5,370 nucleotides of DNA from an uncultured Moheibacter sp. (GCA_937875605.1 CALLXZ010000131.1:1-5370), one strand, 5' to 3'. Positions 1 to 5,324 are shown, counted from the first letter of the stretch. Numbers and translations: made by a program. Notes: generated by a model from the sequence alone, not told the origin.

Positions 1-1333
1 CGGATTCTGAAACATTCAAATCTTTTGCATGTTTATAGTAATCCAAGAAAGTTGTAAATTCCAAAGAAACAAAACGTTTCAATAATTCATCGCGATCCAT
101 CCATTCCAATTTCTGAGAAATGGTTTCCATGTAGGGCTCAATTTGAGAATAATCAACATCTATTTTTTCAATTTTATCAATCGTCGCAAACAAACGTTTC
201 TCAACGATTTCTTTTCCTGTCGGAACTTTTTTAGGTTCTATCTTCTTACCGATAATTCTTTCAAGTTCTTTCAGTTTTCTGCCTTCTCTTGAGTGAACAA
301 TCACGATAGAAACACCCTTATTACCCGCTCTACCCGTACGTCCACTACGGTGTACATAAACTTCGGGGTCATCAGGCAAATTATAATTGATAACGTGTGT
401 CAATTCGTTTACGTCAATTCCACGAGCTGCAACATCGGTTGCAACTAAGATTTGTAATTGTTTTCTACGGAATTTATCCATTACCGTATCACGCTGAGCC
501 TGAGATAAATCCCCATGCAAAGCATCGGCATTGTATCCGTCTTCGATCAAAGCATCTGCAACTTCCTTGGTTTCTCTTCTCGTCCTACAGAAAACGATTC
601 CATAAATATTTGGATTGATATCCGCCAAACGTTTCAAAGCCAAATAACGGTCGTTTGCACGCACCATATAATAATGATGTTCAACGTCGTTTGAAGCTTC
701 ATTCGTTTTACCGATTGAAATTTCTTCCGGTTTATGCATGTATTCAGAAGCGATTCTGCGAACTTCTTTCATCATCGTTGCCGAAAACAATAATACTTGT
801 TTTTCTTCCGGTGTTGTTTCTAAAATCGCATCGATATCTTCACGGAATCCCATGTTCAACATTTCGTCTGCTTCATCCAAAACCACCCAAGTTATATGAT
901 TGATTTTCAATGCACCACGTTTTATCAAATCCAAAGTTCTACCAGGAGTTCCTACTACGATTTGTGGATTTTTCTTCAAACCATTGATTTGTTTCAAAGC
1001 ATCTGCTCCACCATAAACCGGTTGGATGGCTACGTTTCCTAAATACTTTGCAAAGTTCTCTAAGTCCTTGGTAATCTGCAAACAAAGCTCACGTGTCGGA
1101 CAAAGAATAATTGCCTGAACAGTTCTGCTGTCTGCGTCTAATTTTTCTAAAATAGGTAAACCAAATGCAGCTGTTTTTCCGGTTCCGGTTTGTGCCAATG
1201 CAATTAAATCTTTCTCAGATTCAAGGATTTGCGGAATGGCTTGTTGCTGAATGGGAGTTGGGTTAACGAAACCTAATTCGTCCACGGCTTGTAACAACTT
1301 TTTGTTCAAGCCTAATTCGTGAAATGTAATCAT
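1..1333 (-). CDS. deaD: DEAD-box ATP-dependent RNA helicase, DeaD/CshA type (3' end outside window)
   Basis: This ATP-dependent RNA helicase remodels RNA duplexes in the cytoplasm; the family acts in ribosome assembly, mRNA turnover and cold adaptation. Reading from the ATG at 1333 gives 444 codons with no stop before the window edge, so the C-terminus is missing. All core motifs are present: Q motif PTPIQ (25-29), Walker A AQTGTGKT (47-54), PTREL (79-83), TPGR (129-132), DEAD (153-156), SAT (184-186), motif V ATDVAARGID (298-307) and motif VI HRSGRTGRAG (328-337). Residues about 365-440, with a VPTGKEIVEKRL segment, resemble the dimerisation region that follows the core in DeaD/CsdA and CshA; this separates it from RhlE-type helicases, which have a basic tail there. 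A C-terminal RNA-binding (DbpA/RbpA-like) domain is expected but cannot be seen. The start is supported by the A/T-rich upstream stretch and by Q-motif spacing. A long structured leader precedes the gene. Confidence 0.95.
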   Translation of the reverse strand, partial: MITFHELGLNKKLLQAVDELGFVNPTPIQQQAIPQILESEKDLIALAQTGTGKTAAFGLPILEKLDADSRTVQAIILCPTRELCLQITKDLENFAKYLGNVAIQPVYGGADALKQINGLKKNPQIVVGTPGRTLDLIKRGALKINHITWVVLDEADEMLNMGFREDIDAILETTPEEKQVLLFSATMMKEVRRIASEYMHKPEEISIGKTNEASNDVEHHYYMVRANDRYLALKRLADINPNIYGIVFCRTRRETKEVADALIEDGYNADALHGDLSQAQRDTVMDKFRRKQLQILVATDVAARGIDVNELTHVINYNLPDDPEVYVHRSGRTGRAGNKGVSIVIVHSREGRKLKELERIIGKKIEPKKVPTGKEIVEKRLFATIDKIEKIDVDYSQIEPYMETISQKLEWMDRDELLKRFVSLEFTTFLDYYKHAKDLNVSES

Positions 1334-1477
1334 AAAAATTTTATTTGCCGGTAATCGGTCATCTGCCTTCGCACCGGAGATTGTTAAATCGAATGCGAAA
1401 AGATGAACTTAAATGACTACGCAGCCCAATAAAACCCAAAATGATCTTTATACATTCGTGTCTTCTACCCAGAAAAC
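1334..1477 (-). promoter_or_regulatory. Long, potentially structured 5' leader of the DEAD-box helicase gene
   Basis: The stretch between the probable promoter and the helicase start is about 145 nt and holds no open reading frame of note. It can form two stems. The first joins 1390-1395 (CGAATG) with 1453-1458 (CATTCG) and continues, after a 3x3 internal loop, as 1399-1404 (AAAGAT) with 1444-1449 (ATCTTT). The second is a 5-bp stem of 1348-1352 (CCGGT) with 1373-1377 (ACCGG), close to the start codon. Long leaders are known for cold-induced DEAD-box helicase genes in other bacteria. That this one regulates expression is inference; only the complementarity is seen. Confidence 0.4.
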
Positions 1478-1482
1478 GGGTG

Positions 1483-1490
1483 CAAATGTA
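1483..1490 (-). promoter_or_regulatory. Probable -7 promoter element (TAnnTTTG) of the helicase gene
   Basis: The minus strand reads TACATTTG, an exact match to the Bacteroidota sigma-ABfr -7 consensus TAnnTTTG. It would start transcription near 1477, about 145 nt before the helicase ATG. No TTG -33 element lies at the usual distance (about 1505-1516), which lowers confidence. Confidence 0.55.
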
Positions 1491-1557
1491 CAACTAATTT
1501 TTAAATTATTTACTTAGAAGTTAAAAATCAACTTTTTAAAGATTTTTGTTGATACAA

Positions 1558-1604
1558 AATTGATCAATTAATAAACAAAACTAACCAAAACGATTTTTGT
1601 TTAT
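1558..1604. repeat. 12-bp palindrome beside a 10-bp perfect inverted repeat
   Basis: AATTGATCAATT at 1558-1569 is a perfect palindrome. Immediately after it, ATAAACAAAA (1571-1580) is the exact reverse complement of TTTTGTTTAT (1595-1604), with a 14-nt spacer. A further 6-bp pair, ATCAAC/GTTGAT, lies at 1527-1532 and 1548-1553. All lie upstream of the helicase promoter. They may be operator-like sites, but AT-rich DNA produces such palindromes easily. Confidence 0.35.
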
Positions 1605-1636
1605 ATATTATTCGATGCGTATCAATAAATTAAGAA

Positions 1637-1741
1637 CTAGACAATCCTTAACCTTTCATGCTCTAAATCAATTTGATACAATTGCTCAAGAATGATTTCT
1701 TCATTAATTTTAGGATCTTTTTTTAAGTAGGAGAAATGTAT
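1637..1741 (-). pseudogene. Coding-like C-terminal remnant of an unrecognised gene
   Basis: Reading leftward, an open frame of 34 codons runs from just after an in-frame TGA (1742-1744) to a TAG at 1637-1639. The translation ends YLKKDPKINEEII followed by LEQLYQIDLEHERLRIV. It is charged and helical in character, with codon use like a real protein rather than random AT-rich DNA, but it has no ATG or upstream continuation in frame. I read it as the tail of a decayed gene. I do not recognise the family. It could also be chance. Confidence 0.3.
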
Positions 1742-1775
1742 TCAACAATAAGAAATGACACTCAAACTATACATT

Positions 1776-1805
1776 AAAAAAACACGACACTAAGTACGGT
1801 TTTTT
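1776..1805. terminator. Possible bidirectional terminator-like hairpin
   Basis: The segment 1777-1786 (AAAAAACACG) can pair with 1797-1805 (CGGTTTTTT), giving 9 pairs with one bulged A at 1784 and a 10-nt loop. The A and T runs flank a short GC-containing core, so the hairpin would look similar from both strands. The stem is weak in GC, and no intact gene ends at it. Confidence 0.25.
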
Positions 1806-1811
1806 AAAACC

Positions 1812-2053
1812 ATGAGAGTGGACACTTTACTGACTTATGAAAAAGTGACCAATTCCTTAATTGACTTTCAAGAATTGAAGAATAAATCAGAATCGGCGGA
1901 AAATAATCCGTTATGAGAATAATGTTGAATTGCAGTTAACGCATTTTTGTATTGGCACCTGAAGTCAAATACTTTACTATGTTCGAAGCCCGTGATCTAA
2001 GTTTCACCAAGAGCTTATCGGATTATCCTAATAAGAAAGGGAATGCCTTTTAA
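1812..2053 (+). pseudogene. Coding-like remnants in shifting frames, possibly one decayed gene
   Basis: Three protein-like stretches follow one another on the plus strand in different frames. The first (1812-1916, 34 codons) starts MRVDTLLTYEKVTNSLIDFQ. The second is a short open stretch at roughly 1902-1961 reading IIRYENNVELQLTHF. The third (from about 1943, with an ATG at 1979, to the stop at 2051-2053) includes LAPEVKYFTMFEARDLSFTK and ends NKKGNAF. Two frameshifts would join them into one frame of about 80 codons. I do not recognise the family. A near-palindrome of 9-bp arms (1820-1828, 1842-1850) lies inside the first part. The alternative is unrelated chance ORFs. Confidence 0.3.
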
Positions 2054-2134
2054 CCTAATTTGATTCCAAAATTTTAGGAAATTGATAATTAATCGGAAAA
2101 ACAAAAAAGGTCATTCTTCCTATCTTCATAAAAC

Positions 2135-2578
2135 TTAATTTTCTATCTGAGTATGCGAACTTACTGCAATTCGGTTCCATGCATTGATGGTAACCGCTAC
2201 CATGATAATTTCAGCAATCTGTAACTCCGAAAAATGTTTCAATGCTTTCTGATAGGTCGTTTCGCTTAATCCTTGTTCACTAATCAAAGTGATTTCTTCT
2301 GCCATTTCCAAAACGATTTGTTCCTCTTCGGTAAAGAATTTTGTAGCTTCTCTCCATGCACTGATCAGAAAAATCCGCTGTGATGTTTCACCGTTTTTCA
2401 AAGCATCTTTGGTATGCATATTGATGCAATACGCACAATTATTGATTTGTGATGCACGGATTTTGATAAGTTCTATCAACTTTTTATCGATTGAAATTTG
2501 AGCTAAAAATCCTTCTAGTCCCAACATCGCTTTGAAAGCCTGAGGCGCCAAATTATGAATGTCGATACGTTTTCCCAT
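2135..2578 (-). CDS. Carboxymuconolactone decarboxylase family protein (AhpD-like)
   Basis: A 147-residue cytoplasmic protein of the AhpD-like/CMD fold, a size typical for the single-domain members found in many bacteria. The diagnostic motif is NNCAYCINMH at 46-55, giving a CxxC pair at C48 and C51 with H55. E36 sits 12 residues before the first cysteine, matching the Glu...CxxCxxxH layout of the AhpD proton-relay and redox site. Family members are peroxidase or disulphide-reductase-like; the redox-active CxxC supports thiol or peroxide chemistry rather than true carboxymuconolactone decarboxylation, but the substrate cannot be read from sequence. The ATG at 2578 is preceded by an A-rich stretch and no clear promoter. 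The gene follows the GreA-like gene on the same strand after a 102-bp gap containing a hairpin, so it may be partly co-transcribed. Confidence 0.9.
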   Translation of the reverse strand: MGKRIDIHNLAPQAFKAMLGLEGFLAQISIDKKLIELIKIRASQINNCAYCINMHTKDALKNGETSQRIFLISAWREATKFFTEEEQIVLEMAEEITLISEQGLSETTYQKALKHFSELQIAEIIMVAVTINAWNRIAVSSHTQIEN

Positions 2579-2617
2579 TTTTTTATTTTTAATCTATCTG
2601 CTATAATACCGAAAGAA

Positions 2618-2657
2618 GTCTGTCAGAAATAGGTGTTTTAATTCAATTCCGACAGAC
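2618..2657 (-). terminator. Hairpin between the GreA-like and CMD genes (terminator or attenuator candidate)
   Basis: The arms GTCTGTCAGAA (2618-2628) and TTCCGACAGAC (2647-2657) pair over 11 bp around an 18-nt loop. On the minus-strand RNA the single non-Watson-Crick position is a G-U wobble, so the stem is continuous in that direction only, which favours a role in the transcript leaving the GreA-like gene. The following bases are TTCTTTC rather than a solid T run, so strong intrinsic termination is doubtful. It may act as a partial terminator or a processing or stability element. Confidence 0.45.
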
Positions 2658-2680
2658 ATTTATTTGATGACCTTCATATA

Positions 2681-3127
2681 TTATAAAATCTCTTGGATTT
2701 TATACTCCTGCCCGTTAAAAGCTACCTTATCTCCCGCTTTTGCACCCATCAATGCCGCATAAATAGGCGCATCTGTATTTAATCCGATGTATTTTTTTCC
2801 TTCATGATCAAACATGGCAGAGGTAATCCCAATGAAAAAATTTAACGAATTTGTAAGAACCAACGCACCCGGTTCAACTTCTGTTTTTACTCCAAAATCT
2901 AGATTTAGAAAATTGTCCAAAGACATTTTGGTTCGGTTAATGCGCAATTCAAGATTTTTTGCCGAATCACGGCTTTGATCCTGTTGCGAATAATCTTCCG
3001 GATCCAAAGTAGACTCTTCATCCAAATCTGCCGCTTCCGCATATACGCTAAACATTTTTTTTAATCCGTTTAATTCTTCTTTCTCAATTTCAATTATCTG
3101 ATTTTTGATGGTCTCTTTTAACGACAT
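2681..3127 (-). CDS. GreA/GreB-family C-terminal-domain protein
   Basis: A 148-residue cytoplasmic protein. The C-terminal part (about 85-148) has the GreA/GreB FKBP-like pattern, ending IYAALMGAKAGDKVAFNGQEYKI, which matches the conserved segment of Gre factors where a glycine-lysine-glycine-aspartate turn precedes the last strands. The N-terminal part is helical and charged: about 1-35, then an acidic linker (34-52, rich in D and E), then about 53-75. This could be a two-helix coiled coil like the one Gre factors push into the RNA polymerase secondary channel, with acidic residues near the turn. The N-terminus does not closely match classical GreA, so transcript-cleavage activity is inference; Rnk-like or other polymerase-binding roles are possible. 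It is divergent from the outer-membrane protein gene and lies upstream of the CMD gene. Confidence 0.7.
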   Translation of the reverse strand: MSLKETIKNQIIEIEKEELNGLKKMFSVYAEAADLDEESTLDPEDYSQQDQSRDSAKNLELRINRTKMSLDNFLNLDFGVKTEVEPGALVLTNSLNFFIGITSAMFDHEGKKYIGLNTDAPIYAALMGAKAGDKVAFNGQEYKIQEIL

Positions 3128-3202
3128 ACTTCTTTATTTTTGACTAAAATTAACTAATATTACCCTAAATTAATTCTCAAAAATTCATAAAAAACCTAAA
3201 AT
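3128..3202. promoter_or_regulatory. Divergent intergenic region between the GreA-like and outer-membrane genes
   Basis: This 75-bp AT-rich gap must hold the start signals for both divergent genes. On the minus strand, TAATTTTA (3152-3145) is one mismatch from TAnnTTTG, with a TTG at 3180-3178, but the 25-nt spacing is long. On the plus strand, I see a TTG at 3140-3142 and no convincing -7 element. Neither promoter is assigned with confidence. Confidence 0.3.
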
Positions 3203-3733
3203 ATGAAAAAAATCCTGTTTCTATTTACATTAAGTATTTCAATTTCAGTTATTTGTCAAGAACAGACTCCAATAAAAAACGTTTCATCCAATTGGCGTGT
3301 TGGTGGCGGATTGGGCTTGGGTTTTGGCAATAATAGTTATTTTGCTTTCGCCATTTCGCCTTTTGCGGGATATGAAATCCTACCTCAATTAGAAACCGGT
3401 GTTACAGCTGGATACCAATATTCCAAATGGAGCGATTCAAGACAAAACCTTTTCAACGTCGGTCCCTATGTAAACTATTACCCGATTCCGGCTATTTTCC
3501 TCCGCAGCCATTACGAATTCTACACCGGAACCAACAAATATGAGTATGGATTTAATGATGAATCGTATTCCTATAATTTCAACGAAAGTGCACTTTGGCT
3601 CGGTGGCGGATACAGAAGCACGGGAAGAATTCAGTTTTTTGCAGGGATGATGTACAATGTTCTCTATAAAAAAGAAACCAGTTTATTCTCTTCGGGATTT
3701 CGTCCGATTGTAGGAGTAAGTGTTGGACTTTAA
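3203..3733 (+). CDS. Small outer-membrane beta-barrel protein (porin-like, unknown ligand)
   Basis: A 176-residue exported protein. The N-terminus has two lysines, a hydrophobic core (ILFLFTLSISISVI) and a likely signal peptidase I site near C19-Q20. The C19 is not in a proper lipobox because the preceding residue is Ile, so a lipoprotein is unlikely. The mature part of about 157 residues alternates aromatic or hydrophobic with polar and glycine residues, for example GGGLGLGFG, YFAFAISPFAGYE, LETGVTAGYQYS and IFLRSHYEFY, and ends in a strand closing with VGVSVGL. This fits an eight-strand or similar outer-membrane barrel with a hydrophobic C-terminal residue for BAM recognition. No catalytic motif is visible and no specific function can be given. 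The ATG is preceded by an A-rich stretch. Confidence 0.8.
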   Translation: MKKILFLFTLSISISVICQEQTPIKNVSSNWRVGGGLGLGFGNNSYFAFAISPFAGYEILPQLETGVTAGYQYSKWSDSRQNLFNVGPYVNYYPIPAIFLRSHYEFYTGTNKYEYGFNDESYSYNFNESALWLGGGYRSTGRIQFFAGMMYNVLYKKETSLFSSGFRPIVGVSVGL

Positions 3734-3846
3734 TCTAAATTTAATTTGAAATTGGAAAAATTATTTGAAAAACATCAATTTAAAATACATGTAAATAATT
3801 GATATTTAATTATTTATAAATTAATTTAAAATTTAACACAATTTAA
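3734..3846 (+). other. AT-rich spacer after the outer-membrane protein gene
   Basis: A very AT-rich spacer without a recognisable gene or a convincing terminator for the upstream gene. The 11-mer AATTTAATTTG occurs at 3738-3748 and again at 3840-3850, where it contributes the -33 element of the next promoter. In DNA of this composition the repeat may be chance. Confidence 0.4.
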
Positions 3847-3879
3847 TTTGGAAAAATAAGAATTTCGATTCTAAATTTG
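3847..3879 (+). promoter_or_regulatory. Promoter of the SAM-riboswitch transcript
   Basis: TAAATTTG at 3872-3879 is an exact match to the Bacteroidota -7 consensus TAnnTTTG, and TTTG at 3847-3850 fits the -33 element with a 21-nt spacer. Transcription would begin near 3885, some 20 nt before the riboswitch P1 stem. That gives a leader of about 250 nt before the enzyme start codon. Confidence 0.75.
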
Positions 3880-3905
3880 CAACCGAGAAGTTCATACAAT
3901 TTATT

Positions 3906-4007
3906 CTTATCAAGAAAAGCTGAGGGAAATGGCCCGATGAAGCTTTAGCAACCTTCCGCCACAAACGGAAAAGGTGCTACGTCCACCCGCAATTGCGGAA
4001 AGATAAG
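3906..4007 (+). ncRNA. SAM-I (S-box) riboswitch aptamer
   Basis: The aptamer binds S-adenosylmethionine and controls the methionine enzyme gene downstream. P1 is CTTATC (3906-3911) with GATAAG (4002-4007). P2 is AAAGCT (3916-3921) with AGCTTT (3941-3946), extended by GGG (3924-3926) with CCC (3933-3935). The core GAGGGAAATGGCCCGATGAA and the GCAACC segment (3948-3953) match the family consensus. P3 is ACCTTCCG (3951-3958) with CGGAA and GGT (3966-3975, two A residues bulged), followed by the conserved AAGGTGCTA. A short pseudoknot, TGG (3930-3932) with CCA (3983-3985), is possible. P4 is CCGC/GCGG (3987-3990, 3995-3998). The layout and placement before a methionine-pathway gene make the call firm. 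Confidence 0.96.
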
Positions 4008-4061
4008 TGAAGTAAAGTTTAGCCTGTAATTATAACATATACTAGACTCTTCTGACTTATC
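4002..4061 (+). promoter_or_regulatory. Antiterminator pairing of the SAM riboswitch
   Basis: GATAAGTGAAG (4002-4012), which includes the 3' strand of P1, can pair with CTTC (4049-4052) and ACTTATC (4055-4061), leaving only TG (4053-4054) bulged, for 11 pairs. This would break both P1 and the terminator stem. With SAM bound, P1 holds 4002-4007 and the terminator forms; without SAM the antiterminator can form. The complementarity is seen; the switching logic is that of known S-box leaders. Confidence 0.8.
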
Positions 4062-4078
4062 AGGAGAGTCTTTTTTTT
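4045..4078 (+). terminator. Riboswitch-controlled intrinsic terminator
   Basis: GACTCTTCTGA (4045-4055) pairs with TCAGGAGAGTC (4060-4070) over 11 bp with one U-G wobble and a 4-nt loop CTTA, followed directly by eight T residues (4071-4078). This is a textbook intrinsic terminator between the aptamer and the coding region. It is the expression platform of the SAM riboswitch. Confidence 0.93.
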
Positions 4079-4082
4079 GGAC

Positions 4083-4107
4083 TTTCCTGAAGCTCCTCTT
4101 GATAAGT
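4083..4107 (+). repeat. Inverted copy of the aptamer 5' end, just after the terminator
   Basis: The reverse complement of 4083-4106 matches the aptamer 5' end (3906-3929) at 19 of 24 positions, including 10 in a row (TCTTGATAAG at 4097-4106 against CTTATCAAGA at 3906-3915). The same segment, 4096-4107, also pairs with 4055-4066 of the terminator hairpin over 12 positions with one G-U. It is the fourth arm of a pairing network described in the findings. Function is unknown. Confidence 0.6.
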
Positions 4108-4138
4108 TTTACACACATAACTTAAAAACAAAAATATC

Positions 4139-5308
4139 ATGAGCAGAATTACAGACATCATCCATTCCGTACCCGTTGACGAATTAACCGGTTCCATTTC
4201 CGTTCCGGTTTACCAGACTTCCACTTTTGTACAAGAAGCGCCCGGCGTACACAAAGGATTTGACTATGCCCGAAGCAATAATCCCACCCGAAAAGCACTG
4301 GAAGACATCGTAGCAAAATTAGAAGGTGGCGACAGCGCCTTTGCTTTTGCAACCGGATTAGCCGCCATAGATGCGGTTGCTAAACTGCTTTCCACAGGCG
4401 ACGAAATTATAGCCGTTGATGACATTTACGGAGGTGCTTATCGTCTTTTCACCCATATTTATGAGAAATTAGGCATCAAAATCCATTATGTAGACACGAC
4501 CGATGCGGAGAATATTTTGGAATTCATCAATGAAAAAACCAAACTGATATGGATAGAATCTCCAACCAATCCCACTTTAAAAATATCCGATATTCAAAAA
4601 ATTGTAGAAATCGCAAAACCTTTCGGAGCTTGGGTAGTGGTAGATAATACGTTTGCCAGTCCGGTTGCACAGCTTCCCTTTGAATTAGGAGCCGATATCA
4701 TTATCCACAGCGCAACCAAATACATAGGCGGACATTCAGATCTGGTTGCAGGATTGGTCGTGACAAAAACAAAAGAATTATCAGAAAAAATAAAATTTAT
4801 ACAAAACGCCACCGGAGGAATTCTCGGCCCGTGGGACTGTTTTTTAGCGATTCGCGGAATCGAAACGTTAGAATTAAGGGTAAAAAGGCAAAGCGAAACT
4901 GCACAAAAATTAGCCGAATTTCTGACAACGAGGCATGAAGTGGATAAGGTATATTATCCCGGATTAACGACACACAAAAATCATGAAATCGCAAAAAAAC
5001 AGCAAAACGGGCTTTATGGCGGTGTTATTTCTTTTAGTTTGAAAAACGATACAGTAGAAGCGGCGAACCAATTTGTAACTTCCACTCAGTACTTCAAACT
5101 GGCGGAAAGTCTTGGAGGTGTGAAAAGTTTACTTTGTCATCCCGCACAAATGACGCATGCTTCTATTCCAAGAGAAAAACGGCTAAGTTCAGGCGTTCAG
5201 GATTCACTTATCCGTTTATCTTGCGGAATTGAAGAGGCAGAAGATTTGATCAAAGATTTAGAAAATGCACTTTCAAAATCAAATCAACTCGCCGAAAAAA
5301 CGTATTAA
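4139..5308 (+). CDS. metB: PLP-dependent cystathionine gamma-synthase-family enzyme
   Basis: A 389-residue cytoplasmic enzyme of the Cys/Met-metabolism PLP family, expected to join an activated homoserine to cysteine (or sulphide) on the way to methionine. The PLP lysine is K194 in SATKYIGGHSD. D169 in VVVDNTF should contact the pyridine nitrogen. Y43 and R45 in FDYARSNNPTR bind the phosphate of the partner subunit. Y97 and R102, S330, and R359 in LIRLSCG match substrate- and cofactor-binding positions. The length fits cystathionine gamma-synthase or gamma-lyase, and is shorter than typical O-acetylhomoserine sulphhydrylase. The SAM riboswitch argues for methionine synthesis rather than cystathionine breakdown, but S46 is gamma-lyase-like and K329 replaces a usual Glu, so exact specificity is open. 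The ATG follows an A-rich stretch without Shine-Dalgarno. Confidence 0.88.
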   Translation: MSRITDIIHSVPVDELTGSISVPVYQTSTFVQEAPGVHKGFDYARSNNPTRKALEDIVAKLEGGDSAFAFATGLAAIDAVAKLLSTGDEIIAVDDIYGGAYRLFTHIYEKLGIKIHYVDTTDAENILEFINEKTKLIWIESPTNPTLKISDIQKIVEIAKPFGAWVVVDNTFASPVAQLPFELGADIIIHSATKYIGGHSDLVAGLVVTKTKELSEKIKFIQNATGGILGPWDCFLAIRGIETLELRVKRQSETAQKLAEFLTTRHEVDKVYYPGLTTHKNHEIAKKQQNGLYGGVISFSLKNDTVEAANQFVTSTQYFKLAESLGGVKSLLCHPAQMTHASIPREKRLSSGVQDSLIRLSCGIEEAEDLIKDLENALSKSNQLAEKTY

Positions 5309-5324
5309 AAAATTTGAGACCGAC

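Larger units (their letters stand above)
1500..2134. other. Gene-poor, probably decayed intergenic stretch
   Basis: No intact gene is visible here. The stretch holds a minus-strand coding-like remnant (1637-1741), plus-strand coding-like remnants (1812-2053), and small inverted repeats at 1527-1604, 1776-1805 and 1820-1850. The remnants are short, lie on opposite strands and in different frames, and lack matching starts. This is what a region of decayed genes or a degraded insertion would look like. I recognise no transposase, and see no insertion-sequence ends or target-site duplication. Confidence 0.5.

Noticed and set aside
397..903. Plus-strand open frames of 73 and 82 codons opposite the helicase gene
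   Set aside because: They lie antisense to a full set of DEAD-box motifs and their translations are of low quality (rich in His, Arg, Leu), so they are shadows of the real frame.
1820..1850. Near-palindrome GGACACTTT/AAAGTGACC as an insertion-sequence end
   Set aside because: The arms are only 9 bp with one mismatch, the spacer is 13 nt, and no transposase or target duplication is seen nearby.
2054..2134. Terminator for the CMD gene in the T-rich minus-strand stretch (CCTTTTTTGTTTTTCC)
   Set aside because: The T run is present, but the stem before it is only about 3 bp, too weak to call.
2289..2501. Plus-strand open frame opposite the CMD gene
   Set aside because: Antisense to the conserved CxxC region of a well-supported gene; the translation has no recognisable features.
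3203..3262. Lipoprotein signal in the outer-membrane protein
   Set aside because: A cysteine lies at residue 19, but the preceding residues are Ser-Val-Ile, and the lipobox needs a small residue before Cys.
4158..4994. Minus-strand open frames opposite the metB-like gene
   Set aside because: Antisense to a confidently identified PLP enzyme; codon pattern follows the plus strand.
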